Shown here: positions 1-12,172 of the stretch, one piece after another
How the letters are laid out: every line of letters starts with the position of its first letter
Numbering within the stretch: position 1 is the stretch's first letter
Assembly (NCBI GenBank): GCA_918026815.1
Contig: CAKJVC010000049.1
Coordinates: 496,001-560,000, forward strand
Reading direction: 5' to 3'
Length of the DNA: 64,000 nucleotides
Origin: Chalara sp. BL73
Taxonomy: Eukaryota > Ascomycota > Leotiomycetes > Helotiales
Program-made: the position numbers and the translations under genes
The notes under the pieces: model-generated
The model's database searches: none
Seen by the model: the letters and a program-made list of their open reading frames with translations, nothing else
What the model was told of the DNA's origin: nothing

Positions 1-1
1 C

Positions 2-3000
2 GAAGAACCTCGAATTATACCCATAGGACCGCCAAGTCAAAGCCCATCAAAGAATCCGCGACGTGCTGGCACAGTGCAGAGTGCAAGGTTTCAGTCCGTC
101 TCCCAGGAGTCTGTGCCTAAGCCAAAAAGTTCCAGGGAAATCAAAGATAGCTACGAAGACGAACAAAATAACGAGAGTGCACGTTTTATGGTCGAGGTAC
201 CACATTTAGGCTCAGACTTTGACTACGAGGCTTACGCTAAGGTATCTATTGCATCTTCTCAGGTAAGTAATCTTGTGATAGAAGTCATGGTGTTCCGGCA
301 CGATTAACTCGAGATTCAGGTTTCTCAACAAATCCACTCTTCTCTAGGTACGGCACCTAGGGATAGATTTAAAACTCCCAAGAACAGGGCATTCATCTGG
401 GACGAAGATACCCCGATAGTCATTTCAGATTCCCATGAACCTGGGTCTTCATCTCATCATCCTGCCACCACTATAGATACCGAGTCCAGCGAACCAACAG
501 GAGACGCTGGCACTCAATTTCTAGCTCAGTCAAGCGGCGAAGCGTCCAGTCAGAGTGAATGTCTTAGTACTTCTTCCAACCAACCTTTGTCAGAGAACAG
601 CTTTGAACCAAGCTCGAGTCGGGTAGAAGTTGCTACAGGCAGTGTTGAATATAGCAGCCAGCCTGTCAGTCAGCCATCCTTGGGAGCTGCAGAAGCATCT
701 CATATTGAGGTGCCATCAGCTCAGCCTCTACAATACACTTATCCTGAAGGAGAGATTGACGGAAGTCAAGTGCTTGGCTCAAGTGGAGACCAACATATTG
801 CATCACAAATCCCTCCAGGAATCGTTTCATCATCTGAGGTTCAGCTCTCTTATCCAGAACTTCAATTATTTCACGCTCTACAAATTGAGGAAACATCTTG
901 CCGGGCCTCCCGGGCGAGCGGTAGTCAAGAATCAGAAACGAATTTGCAATTTCATACTCAAATTCCGTTTGATCAGCGAGATTACGAACAAGACACCATA
1001 AATCCTGACTCCAATCAACTTGATAGGTAAGCTCAATATTTAATTGTTTCATTTCCGTCTAGATTCATGTACATGACTGCAATGTCGCAGTTTTCTGGTC
1101 TAGTGCAAACGCTAGATTACCATTGTTAGGGGATCCCCAACTTTCATTCTGCAGCAAAATATTCCGAAGGTTTATGACCAATAGACTTCGGTCTGAGCAT
1201 GTTTATCAAGTATATTTTTGAAATTCTGGTACTTGGTTTTTACAACGAGGCTTTGCCGAATCCGTCATAGTCCATTGTTCGCTTCTAGTATTATTGGGCT
1301 TCCGTACCCGAATGGTCTTAAACCAAATACATGGGCTCCTACATCCTTATTATCTCTAGGACATATCTCCACAAAATCACAACTGACAATCTTCCAGCAT
1401 AAAGGAGTCTCAAAATTGCGAGCAAAATACTGGATCGCAAGTCGCTGCTTGCGAGGTACCGGATTCTCAAACCTTACGTCCAGAGTCACGAGGCGACGAA
1501 TCAGATCATAGACAAATTTCTGGCCTTGAAGAAAGTTGGCAACCCGCACAAGTGGTTTCACAGATCCGTGCACCTACAGAATCTCCTGGTGCTCAGCAGA
1601 GTAGAGGCTTTACTCAAGTCATAGGCACCGTTTCACCAGTCTGCGACCATCAAGGCGAATATAGCCAAGCCATCCCAGTCGTGATTTCGCAGCCACAAAG
1701 TATGTGTATATTAAATTGCCTCCTTCTGTTTAATGCTTTTGGATGCCTTAAAAATTGCGCAGCTGTTGGCACTTTATTTACAGCACCTTTGTTCGAGAAA
1801 TTTATGTATAAAGTTAATACACTAACACCTAGACTAGTCAAGGAATCCTCTTATAGTGTCTACCAAGGCTCTAACAACATTCTACCAAGTATAGAGCAAG
1901 CAGAATACACCAGCTCAGATCAATCCCGTCTCTCTAGCGGGTCAGAAAGACAAGACCTGAGGTCAGCTCCGCCGCTATCCCAAAACATGGAGGAATCCAC
2001 TTCCATGAGCGTCGCCGAATTGCTTAAGCAACAACGGGCGAAGACTGCAGCTAGTTTACTGGCGGCTCAGTCGGAGCGAAGAGCTGCTTCTCTTGCTGCT
2101 TCTACTCCACCATCAGCATCACCCGCCGCCCCCCCACCAGTATCATCTGTCTTACCCAGCACTCCTGATGTAACTATTACATCAGCTCATTCTACTCCAT
2201 CAGCACAACCTAAGACGCCCATACAAACACCTCCGCCAGCAGAGGTTGCACTCCATTCACCCATCAATCAGACAATTGTTTCGCTAGATGAAATCGAAGT
2301 TCCAGGGCAATCAGCTCCATCGCCGATTGTATCTGTTGAAATTGAGCCCATCGAGACGAGATCACAGATTCAATCTTTAGGTCCAGAGGAATTTATTGTG
2401 CCACTGCCTATGGTAGGCACTGTACGAAGTATCGCTGACATAATGATAAAAAATAGCTCCCGAAGCATCAGGAAGTTTCTCAATGATTCGATAGTCGAGA
2501 TAGAGACTCTCGATGAAATGAAGGAGCTGGTAGAGCATCTCAAACTTTGCTGTGACCATCAATGGCTGGTTGAAAGTGATACCTCCTCGCAGGAACAGAT
2601 GTCCGATGCCTGGGTTGCAAAATATTGCGACAACTCTAGCACAAAATGCATTTTCTTATTTGAGTTACTGGATTCCCTGCGGTTAGAAAAGGCACATGTT
2701 GTGATCTTTGTTCGCCCAGGGCGAATGCTACGCATTCTCGCTGCCTTTCTCAGATACCATAATTTTGCAGTCACGCGTCCAGATGAGCCTGCAACGTCCG
2801 ACATTGATCCTCTATTACAAATTACTCTACTCTCCACGAATTTGGATGAAGGTAATGTGACGGTCCGTAATGCTACTCTTGTCGTTGCGTTCGATTCGAG
2901 TTTCGCAACATATAAGCTTCCATCTAACTTACGCATGGGCAATGACAATCAGCAAGAACTGGTGCCCTTAATCCACCTTGTGGTCTCTCACTCAGCTGAA

Positions 3001-4530
3001 CACTTGGAGCTTTGCTTCGATAAAGGCATCAGAGAGGTAGACCGCATCACGGGCATCGTTCACGTATTAAGGAATATTCGAGAGGAGTATGGGATTCTGT
3101 CGCCGGAATTTTATGGCCCGGACAAAGCAGGCAGAGCAGTAGCATCATTTACAGCGTCCAAGGGTTCTCAGCCCTGGCCGCTTCTACCAATTGCCCTTAT
3201 CGAAGAAGTTGATCAGCTAGACTTTGAATCGCTAACAGGTATTCCATCTCAACCGTCTGACTCGACTACCCAACCTCACAATACTCAACCCCTAGGGAAT
3301 AGCCCACAGCTCGGATATAAGAGAACTCTCGTAAGTTATATGTCTTTAATTACTACTTTTCACATGACTAATACTGCATAGATGACTGAGGATGAGTCTG
3401 ACTGTCCTAAACGGCAGAGGATCGCTATGTCTAGCGGACAAGCCGCAGAAACCTTCACAGCTCATGACAACCTAAATTCCTCAAATGGAATCGCCAATAA
3501 CGATAGTGTGGACCGGCATATGGCTGATCCTGACGATATTGTCGACGAAAAGGACGACATCTTGGCATCTTTGACTAAGAGAGTAAGATCGGTTCTTCCA
3601 TTCGGTATTTGCGTGCAGCATCTAACAAAATTTCAGGTCAAACAATTGGAACTCCAGCTTCAGGAGAAAGAGGCCAGCGAAGCAGAGCTGCTTGAGCAAA
3701 ATCGCGAACTTCAATTGAGGTGCAATGAATATGACGCAAGCTTCGAACGAATCCAGCCCAAGTACCAAGAAGCCCTCATAGAGCGTGCTGATGCAGACCA
3801 TCAAATGAAGTTAGCAGTCACGCGTGAGCAAAAGACCAATGAGAGGTACAACAAGGCCATCGCGGAGCTTAACAGCCTCCGAGAAGCCAAAGCAGTTGTC
3901 GAGGCTGAGCTGGCTACCGCGAACTCAGCCCTTGCCAACTCGACTGTTCCTGGCCTTGCCGAAATGCAGAAGTTAAAAGATGATCTCGTTGTTGCCCAGA
4001 AACAGGCAAACGCTGCCGAAAGACGTGCAGACAGCCTCCAGGGAACCCTCAATTACACTCAGCAAAGCTACCAGACCGCCTCCAACGCCGCAGCCACAGC
4101 CACTTCCGAAGCAGCAGAGCTCAAAGAGGAGAAGGAAAAGCTCTCGCGCAGAGCTTCGGAAAATGCTGTACGCATCCATGAGATCAACAATGCATCGCAA
4201 GCGCAACAGTTGGCGGAGCGAATTGATCAGTTGGAAAAGGAGAAAGAGAGCGTGGAGCAGATGCTTGAACGCAAGATGGAGGAGTTGCGGAATCTACAGA
4301 ATGGAAGACGTGCCACAAGGGGCGCCAGCGTCCCAAGAAGTCCGCGCATGAGTACTATGAGCCCGAGAAGTGGCGTGGGTCGGGTCCTTGGGGGAAATAG
4401 TCGCGGTAATAGTCCCGCACCTGGGGAGGCCCAAGTCGGTGTAGGGCGCAGAGAGCAATTTGGGGATGCATTGCTATTTCCCAATGCTGGGCCGCAGGGG
4501 CGATGGCCAAATCATAATCATCTTTTCTAG
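2..4530 (+). CDS. HDA1-complex subunit 2/3-like protein, 5' partial
   Basis: The open frame runs in from the left edge, so the N-terminus is missing. A phase-consistent model joins 2-262, 320-1026, 1398-1699, 1838-3330, 3382-3582 and 3637-4530; donors are GTAAGT, GTAAGC, GTATGT, GTAAGT and GTAAGA. The first part is Ser/Gln-rich and unstructured, with many SQ pairs. Exon 4 (about 2400-3250) encodes a folded domain that reads like the helicase-C-like domain of class II histone deacetylase complex subunits 2 and 3, including the segments FLFELLDSLR and VVIFVRPGRML. Exon 6 encodes a long coiled coil (about 3640-4300) and then a basic Gly/Ser-rich tail. Known Hda2/Hda3 have the same order, domain then coiled coil, and bring the Hda1 deacetylase to chromatin to silence genes. 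The family call is inference from pattern. The 371 bp second intron is the least certain join and could hide a small exon. Confidence 0.7.
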
Positions 4531-5414
4531 TCTCAGAGAGGCTAGACATCAAGATTGTACGGAGGGAAAAAGTGGCGTTGGCATTAATATCCGGAAGGAC
4601 ACGCATAAGGATAAGCTGTTGTATTGTATAGGAGCGTCATAGGAGCGTCATAGTTGCTTTCCGTGCACCATAAATGGATAGACAGCAGAGCAGAATACCA
4701 CATTTTATACAGAATCACCAGAATGCCGGGACACACCCCGCTCGCTTTTTTCATGCGCAAGTATCTCTAAACAAGTGATTAATTATTCATATTTAAGGGT
4801 ATTTAAGATCCCCATTTTTTACGCTGAAATGATCAGGTAAGAAAATTATACGCGAAATTATATGAGACATAACAAAGAGGGTGCAGCTATTTCCAAGATA
4901 CAACTTTACAGTTCCTAATATATGAATTATGATAACAGGTGATTGGCAGAGAGTCTCCTCAACCTTTCGGAATGTGTAATCTCCATCCCTTCATTTCCCT
5001 CATTTACGACAAAATTTAATTATTCATGACACTGATAGGAATATTCCATCTGAATGAGCATCCCGAGATCGCTAAATCAAAAGGTCCTACTAGACGTTCT
5101 GCCATATCTTAAATCTCAACTTCGGACGTAGATTTAATATGGAAAGCGCGGTTGTTTCTTCCTCAACACCCATAGTCTCTTCCTCAGATATACAAAGAGC
5201 ATCTGATAGTGACTTGAAGAGGAATGGTGCGGGAACAGTTGCTGTCTTTCATATGTTCCTGGTGGAAGCCCCAACTTTTTGACGCAAAACATTAGAGGAC
5301 TGAGAGAATGTTTTCCGCTCAAAATTGTCAGCCCCATGTGAATACCCTGAAGCGCACCCCTTTCTCTTAAGTCAGTCCTATTATATGCCCATACGGAAAT
5401 TATTGCACCGGTGA
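4531..5414. other. Intergenic: HDA-like 3' flank
   Basis: No gene seen. The stretch is AT-rich. An 11-bp unit is duplicated in tandem at about 4630-4651, just after the HDA-like stop. The short minus-strand frame at 5134-5337 has no recognisable domain. Confidence 0.5.
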
Positions 5415-5689
5415 ATGCTCTCGAAGCACGGCGTGGACCTGGACTTTCACACCATCATTTGCGCAATCGTGTGCCCTCTGAACTACGGTCTCGCCCCTTG
5501 AATCCACGATGTTGCATTCGCGCCACTTTCCAAAAGGAAGCGCACGAGCCCAGGATGGCCATATGCTACCGCCTCGTGCGACGCCGTCCCCTCTTGCCTA
5601 CGCTTGTCTCTGGGACTATGACCTTCAATAACTTCACCAACAGAGAATCTTGACATTCTACCATACTGTAGGATATTGAAAGGAGCCAT
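5415..5689 (-). pseudogene. Ankyrin-repeat fragment with a frameshift
   Basis: The minus-strand frame 5689-5483 contains a typical ankyrin helix pair (HEAVAYGHPGLVRFLLESGAN) and then runs into a stop. In the adjacent frame from about 5510 down to 5415 the ankyrin pattern resumes (NIVDSRGETVVQRA) and ends at a stop near 5415. One missing base at about 5509-5513 explains the switch. No other ankyrin repeats are visible around it, so this looks like the eroded remnant of a larger ankyrin protein rather than a working gene. A very short intron or an assembly error cannot be excluded. Ankyrin repeats are protein-binding scaffolds; no specific role can be inferred. Confidence 0.45.
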
Positions 5690-6743
5690 GGAAGAAGGAG
5701 ACTGGCGGTGGAGGAGAGGTGGCAGCTACTTATAGCATATCAGAAAGGAATGATGAAGGCTGATGGCAGAAAGGGGAAACCGTATATCTTTTAATTTATA
5801 GGTATTAACTTCCGATTGCAGTTCGTATCCCTTGTTACAGCCGAAAATCACGCATAACAGAATTCAGTGTCTCTACTGACTTGGTAATTTTTTCAGAAAG
5901 GAAACTTGCGTAAGGGAGCAGTTTTTATTACCTTCAAGCCAGCTCTCGCTGGCCAACTAGCAAGTACACGAGCCTCACCGCATACAAACCTATTAAGACA
6001 CAATTTTCTCTGAAGTTTTCAAGAAGTAAAGGCGGAGCCACTCAATCGAACCAAGATTGGTATGGCGATGGCGCTGGGAACCCCGGGGGATGCTGGGTGG
6101 TATGCTATATGCCTCGTGATTCAGTGGCGAAGAAACACAGGAGAGCCATAAACGCAGTTGGCTTCTCAACAAAGGGCAAAGAAGAAATTATCAACCGTGT
6201 GCCGCTGTAAGCTATTGAGCAACCGCCGCAAGATTGCTCTCACTCAACCGCGGTACAGACGAATTTCGTGGGGGTTGATTCCTGACATGATCCGCCGCCT
6301 GCTTCCGCTTCTCGCCCTAGAATATGAGGAGTTTTGGTCAAGTTGAGTCAAGACCCTCAGTGGCCTTACAACCTTCTCTTGCAAGAACTCGATGGTTAGA
6401 TGGGGTTTCTCTTTTGATAATACCGAGGAAACATAAAACTTCCTGCGTTCGCTAGGATCGACGACGTGCGGGCATATAAAAGACCTGAGCAATAAATCAT
6501 TCTCCTCTTCAACATCTCAATTTATAGTGTTCTAGTCTGTGATAGGAGATGAAGGGGGGTAGTATGTGATGCAAGTAATCAAATTTGCGTCATAGAGAGA
6601 AATCAGTCAAGGTGGATGATTGGATTTGTCTTCATTATCTTATGTAGACACCCAGAGCAAGATCTTCATATGCATTCTTAGCATCCATGCCCCAATCCCA
6701 TGATACCACGCCCAAAGCAAACAAGTCAACCCCTAAAGCACAC
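5690..6743. other. Intergenic stretch upstream of the uL4 3' end
   Basis: About 1.05 kb without a supportable gene. Short frames at 6158-6346 (+) and 6244-6492 (-) are antisense to each other and match nothing I recognise. Confidence 0.4.
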
Positions 6744-8178
6744 TTAATCCTCGTGAAGCACCTTCGCGAACGGCGTCTTTGCAGCTCGCTCAGGCTTACC
6801 CGCGTCCAAACCCTTGGTGCCAATCTTGTCCTTCGAGTATCCGGCAGCGTATGGGTTGAGACGGAGAAGGACCTGTTTGTTGTGGAGAGGGTTCTTCTTC
6901 TGGACACCAGCGCGCTTGGTTCTTGATCCACCCTTTGCGGCGCGGATCACACTCTGGATTTCGGAGGAGTTGATGAGACGGCCGACATCAGCTTGTGAGA
7001 CGATAGGTTGTGGGAGGAGGAAATCCTTCTTTAGGGCAGATGGGACGGTAGTCGAGCCGTAGATAGTGTCGAGCGCTTTGAACGCAGCGGAGGTCCAGAT
7101 GATGAAGCGACCAAGGTGTCCACCGGGTGCAAGTTGGAGGAGGTTCAGCGCGAAGACAGAGGAGGTCTCAACACCAGCGATGTTGCGGAAAGCACGAGAA
7201 AGCTCCTTGCCATCCACCTCAGGGTCGTAAATGACGAGTGGTCCGCGGCGTTGGCGGTGGCGGCGGCCACGAAGCTTACCCTTACCGGCACGAAGCTTGC
7301 GGGACTTCTTGACTTTCTCGATATCAGCTGCAGCGCCAACGGACTTCAGGAGACCGAGAGCGGCGGATGTGCGTGCAATAGCGGCACCGGAGAACACCTC
7401 AGAGTTGATGACCAATGGAACCTCTGGGACGGAGGAAACTTGGTGGCCACGGGCGAGGAGAAGAGCAGGGACGGCGGATGCAGCAAGGGCGGAGACGGTT
7501 GCGAAGCGCCTGAAATTGAGGTTAGTATGGTAAGTTGTTGCTTGAGAAGCCGAGGAAGCTTACTTCTGTCCAAGGTTGATCTTTTGGTGCCACTTGCGCC
7601 AGACCTTGGTGGGAGCAAACATGCGACCGGATCTGCACATGTTACCGAAAGCAGCCTGGCCAGCACGGTGGGTTCCTCCTCCAGAGACACGGGGAATACG
7701 TGCAACAGCACGACCTGCATTTGATCGATTAGCCATTGCTCCTCATGCATCTTTTTCCATAGGCTAGTGCCATCACTTCAATCTTGTAGATTTCCATCCT
7801 ATGTAATTCGAAGGGTAGGTAGGTGTACTAACCAGTGCCCCAGGACTCAGCAGAGGTTTGGTGACCAGCCTTCTCGCTCACGGCATATGGTTGACGTTTG
7901 TTCTTCGCAACACCAGTGTGAACGGTCTGAACGATATCTGGGCGGATAGGCGAGGTGAAAACCTGTTGAAAATACCATCAGCTCTAATTCCCAAATCTCT
8001 TATCTTCCTCTTCACGAATCCATTTCGCAAAATCCCACCCGCAAATCCCACCAGCAAAATATCTCCTCCCATATGTCAAACTTCTCTTATGCGAGCATCG
8101 TACCTTTGGAAGAGGGTGGCTTGAGCCGCTGGCAGAGCCATCTGCGGAGAGGATCGAGACAGTTGGTCTGGAGGCCAT
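6744..8178 (-). CDS. RPL4: 60S ribosomal protein L4 (uL4)
   Basis: Four exons on the minus strand: 8178-8104, 7962-7833, 7714-7564 and 7509-6744, giving 373 residues, normal for fungal uL4. All four joins keep frame, with donors GTACGA, GTTAGT and GTAAGC. The N-terminus [10 protein letters not shown] is the conserved eukaryotic uL4 start, and an in-frame upstream extension is 5' leader. The extended internal loop of uL4 that lines the peptide exit tunnel is visible as the [16 protein letters not shown] region, and the body contains the basic [16 protein letters not shown] stretch and RNIAGVET. The protein binds 25S rRNA in the large subunit and acts in the cytoplasm after nucleolar assembly. 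Multiple short introns near the 5' end are usual for fungal ribosomal-protein genes. Confidence 0.97.
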
Positions 8179-8184
8179 CTCGAA

Positions 8185-8220
8185 GGTGGTTGTCGTAGAT
8201 TGTCGTGGATTGTCGATTTT
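8185..8220. repeat. Imperfect tandem 10-mers in the uL4 leader
   Basis: Just upstream of the uL4 start, the bases GATTGTCGTG recur about three times in tandem with small changes. This could be leader sequence with a regulatory role or simple slippage; no function is shown. Confidence 0.4.
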
Positions 8221-8827
8221 CGAGAGGTCGTTGATTTCGACCAAAAAGTTACATTTCTGAATTAACAGTGGTGGGCGGGCTAGGCGCTTTTCGGTTAGCG
8301 CCATTGGTGACAGCACAGACCACCATGACGACACGTGACTAAACTAGTCCGGAGCATCATGGGGCTTTAAAGGTCGAAAGATCTTTCAACTTCACGACTC
8401 TTGCAATGCGGATTTCCCTGTTGATAGAGAAGCAAATTGAAAATGGTTCATGGTTGCCTACCGGATTCTTACAATAGCGATTTTTATGCCGGATTCGGTA
8501 CCAGAACCTTGATTTTTGTGTAGTATCGAAGAGGATAATTATATTATTATCTTTCCCACTACTTCACAAACGAGTCGATTGAGAGGTGGCCCCGTTTACC
8601 ATTGCAAAAGTCGCATGTCAAATTTCCCGACCAAGGTATATCAACAGTGCAAGAAGTATGACATTAGGATTCTCCAAAGATAAATATCACTCGTATCGCT
8701 ACATCATTATGCGTCCCATATCCTCATGATGCGATTTCATAAGCCCAAGGTATATCCAGTTAGCCCAAACACCGCCCAATGCCGAACAATATCAAAACAA
8801 GTTCAAGCTCCCTTCCTTTGTCATCAC
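8221..8827. other. uL4 promoter and 3' flank of the next gene
   Basis: This stretch lies upstream of uL4 (read leftward) and downstream of the Ser-rich gene. No gene is seen. Confidence 0.4.
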
Positions 8828-10144
8828 TCATCCTAAGTACCTATCACGTCCCCTAATGCTCTTCCTCCTCGCCAAACTTTTCATCCCCAAACTCATACTG
8901 CGATCCTTCGTCTTACTCAAAGCGAATGGCGGTGCCGCCGTCCCTTTCTGTGCCCCATTCACAACATCCTCGTACCCAATTCTTTCTCTCATGACCGGTG
9001 TCGTCGCCGCTCTATCCCTTCCCTTCCACCCTTCATTTGTCTCCTCTTTGACCTCGGGAAACGCCTCCATCTGACTCAAGTCTAACCTCGATGAGTTATT
9101 TTGTTGTGGTATAACACCACCTGTATAAGCCCGCTGCATCCCCTGCATGCTTCCTTTCTTTGCCCTAGATAATGTTCGTGTGAAGCCCGTCTTCCACGCT
9201 GCGGCTGCCATGCTGATTGGTGTCTTTGGGGTTTTGGGTGTAACAGGAGTTTGTGCATGGTCGTTTGAGGTCGATGGGGTAGAGGGAGGAGACTTGGCGT
9301 AGGGGTCAGAGGCGAGGAAAGCGTGTTTAGTGGTCGTGGCCAACGACGAGAGGTTGGATGCCAGGCGGGAGGATTTCCGCGGCGGATGGGATGGAACGGT
9401 TGAGGGTTCGGCAGACGTAGTTTGGGAGCGAGATATGCTAGAGCGTGAAGTACTCGATGTAGATACGGTGGAAGAGATGGAGAGACGTTGGATGGCAGAT
9501 GTTGTGTTGATGTTTAGTGGTGAGGGACGGCGTGCTGGAGGAAGAGGTGAGCTGTCCCTGCTTGGCTGAGGTATGCTCCGTATGCTTGAAGGTCTTTTCT
9601 CTTTTAGTGGTGTCGTTGGACGAATGTTGATAATTTGTGGTCTGCCGACTGTGACGAAGGATACCACCCTCGCCGTGTCCTCTTGAGATTTCCTGCTCGA
9701 GCCTCTAGATGAAGGAGGACTGCCAGCTTCTATACCAACCTCAGGTGAAGACTCAAACTCAACCAATGAGTCCATATCATCATAGTCATCCGAGAATGAG
9801 GCATCTTCCTCGCTAGACAGATATAGCTCATGCGGATCTGCCATCTGTATCTTCTGCTCAACCTCCTTCGCCTTCGAACCATCCAGGCTCTTCATCTCCA
9901 CCATCTTTGCCTCAAAAATCCTGGATGCCCTCTTCTCACTTCTAGCTGGTATAACCGGTATGATCTTCCTTGGCCGTCCACGTCCTAGGATCGAGCCCTC
10001 CATATCGCTTTCCAGAAAGTCGTCACTTAAGCTCCCTAAGCTCTCGCTGCTAGACCTGGGTAGCTTCGCACGCTGGTGGTCTTGTACTTGAACGGTGGTG
10101 GATTCCTGATCCTGTCCCGAAGGGACCACATTGATGAGTGGCAT
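8828..10144 (-). CDS. Serine-rich conserved fungal protein of unknown function
   Basis: One uninterrupted minus-strand frame. I chose the ATG at 10144, giving 438 residues (MPLINVVPSG...), because it is the first in-frame ATG; the frame stays open upstream to about 10420 without an ATG, and that part may be leader or another exon. No enzymatic domain is recognised. An acidic stretch (LYLSSEEDASFSDDYDD) lies about one third of the way along. It is followed by long Ser/Thr/Pro-rich low-complexity sequence and a basic C-terminus (LARRKSIRGRDR). The composition suggests an intrinsically disordered, phosphorylated protein. Function is unknown. Confidence 0.75.
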   Translation of the reverse strand: MPLINVVPSGQDQESTTVQVQDHQRAKLPRSSSESLGSLSDDFLESDMEGSILGRGRPRKIIPVIPARSEKRASRIFEAKMVEMKSLDGSKAKEVEQKIQMADPHELYLSSEEDASFSDDYDDMDSLVEFESSPEVGIEAGSPPSSRGSSRKSQEDTARVVSFVTVGRPQIINIRPTTPLKEKRPSSIRSIPQPSRDSSPLPPARRPSPLNINTTSAIQRLSISSTVSTSSTSRSSISRSQTTSAEPSTVPSHPPRKSSRLASNLSSLATTTKHAFLASDPYAKSPPSTPSTSNDHAQTPVTPKTPKTPISMAAAAWKTGFTRTLSRAKKGSMQGMQRAYTGGVIPQQNNSSRLDLSQMEAFPEVKEETNEGWKGRDRAATTPVMRERIGYEDVVNGAQKGTAAPPFALSKTKDRSMSLGMKSLARRKSIRGRDRYLG

Positions 10145-11488
10145 CGTTCGATAGTAAGAATAGATAAATTGCCCTTCTCTATACTCTGTATGAAACCTAT
10201 CGATTGTATTGTTATCGATCCTGTAATCTCCCTTTTTGTTGTCGTCCTGGTCGCTTCCTTGCGCTTCCAATATCCTACTTCCCCACACTGGTCTTCGAGG
10301 GGATGATAGCACCACTGTATAGAAACTCAAGGGCAAGACGTCCACGTCAACCCTTACAAGATCCACGGAGGTAAATTGGAAAGTTACTCTTTCTGGTCCC
10401 CGGGTGAATTGTACCTGCAACTAGAGAACAGACTAAACTTTCCCAGCAATCTGGAATGCAGCGGATATATGAGGTCCGCAACTGAGGTTCCGGAAGTGCC
10501 AGGGGGGGAGGCGAGGAGGTGATGGGATTTTTGTTTCAAGTTAAAACGCCGTAGGCCTTGCCGACGAAACGGAGATCAATGCAACGCAAGAAGCAAAAGT
10601 AATATTAAAACAGGGGATTTGACAGCAGAATCGAAAAAAAGGAGAAGAGAGAATGAGGAAGGAGGGCAGTATAAGAATGTACAAGAACGGGAGAAGATCC
10701 GTTGCTCCTGGGAAGTCAGAAGTGTGTGTCTGATTGACAGGTACACACACACACAGCTACCTACAGCACGACCACCACATTTCTGAAGGATGATCGTGCC
10801 GGTCCTGCATTCCAAGGTGGCGGCAGCTGGCAAAAAGCTTTTTTTCATCATTTGCTGCATGCTCTGCATCATCACCTACATTTCTATCGCTCGTAGCGGT
10901 GGCTTGAATCCCTCCGATCCTCGAATCGTAGGGCAGAGTTCATGATTCTGGCTGTTACAAGTAAAAAAATAAAGGACCAGGCCAGCATTCTGCCTCCCAC
11001 CAATCAACCTGAGCTTGCCAAGGTAGGGAGATACGCCTCTGATTGGCGGTACAGCCCTTTGACGTGGTATCCGCCAAGCCTTTCCTAATCCCTTCACGTC
11101 CTCTATTCCGCCCCGCCTATTCAAGATCTTGCCCTCCTCCAATCATGATTGGGCCGTCGCATCTCAGCCTGACACCCCCCAGCTGGACCCGTCCGTCCAT
11201 CCATCCGCTTCACCCTGTGTGCGTGTTCAGGCTGTGCTTGTATGGTTGTGTGTGTGTGAGATTTGAGTGTTTGAGATAGATAGGACGAACAGCCTTCGAA
11301 CATGGAACCCCCATCAGGAGCCGCCCATCCCTGGGGTTCCACGAACTACGATCCTCAGATCCTCATTTCATCCCTTCTTTTTAAACCCTCGTGAGGAGTA
11401 CTCTAACAGTATGATCGTCGCCTGGGGCCAATATGTTTCTACTGTACTCCCCCACCACCACCAGAAGCCAAACACTCGTCTCGAAGCT
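10145..11488. other. Promoter-like intergenic stretch with simple repeats
   Basis: No gene seen. The stretch contains an AC dinucleotide run (about 10743-10755), a TG run (about 11247-11258) and pyrimidine-rich tracts. It probably holds the 5' leader of the Ser-rich gene, which may contain an intron: a GTTGCAG acceptor-like site lies near 10415. Confidence 0.45.
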
Positions 11489-12172
11489 ATGGCGATACGC
11501 AGCAACATCGTTCTCCAGCGGTGTGGGCGCGCGATTAGGACGCTAACAACGGTCCTGCAGAAACCGCTTCTGCATCAGGTATGTCTGCTTTCACCGCTGT
11601 CTTTCGTGGGCTCTATTTTCTCTTTGGACAGGCTGACAGCTAGCTCATCGGAGTAAACTAAGATTCTGTTTCAGCACTCCCCTCACGCACCCTTAAGAGT
11701 GAGCCTAAGCAGCCTTCCCTTCTCCTCAACCCGTCGCACGACTACGGTAAGGTAGAATCGCTATTTTCCAAGCTCACATCCCCAATCATTCCCACATGGT
11801 TCCAAAGTCAATCCTATACTTGGTAGAGTTCCTATGTCACACCACCCAAAATCCTGGATCAGATCCCCCTGCCTCACCCGCTGGTGATCCCTCTCGTCAT
11901 TGTGCATCGCGACCAACCTTTTTCTTGGGCGGTCTAAGTCTTTCCATTTTTACACTCATGACTCCCACGTCTCCGGATCTGATCTAACTTCCTGTTCCTG
12001 TTCCTATTCCCATTCCTAAAAATTGCAGCCTCATCCTGAAGGAAGTGGTCCTCGACGTCACATAGATCGTACAAAAGCCATAACTTTCCCCGCAGATTCA
12101 AATAATGATGCTACAAAGTCATCATGGAAGAATTCACAATTAAGCAAGAAACAATTGCTTCTTGCCAAGTAA
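11489..12172 (+). CDS. Predicted small mitochondrial protein (three exons)
   Basis: No single long frame exists here, but three short exons join in phase: 11489-11578, 11675-11746 and 12029-12172, each a whole number of codons. Donors are GTATGT and GTAAGG, and acceptors are TTTCAG and TTGCAG. The product has 101 residues. Its first ~55 residues carry Arg, Ser, Thr and Leu with no acidic residue (start MAIRSNIVLQRCGRAIRTL), ending in STRRTTT. That is the signature of a mitochondrial presequence. The mature part is short, polar and basic, ending LSKKQLLLAK. I do not recognise a family. A GTAAGA overlaps the stop codon, so a fourth exon is possible. The call rests on splice signals and presequence composition only. 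Confidence 0.45.

Noticed and set aside
7116..7724. 202-codon plus-strand frame across the uL4 gene
   Set aside because: Antisense to uL4 exons 3 and 4 and the intron between them.
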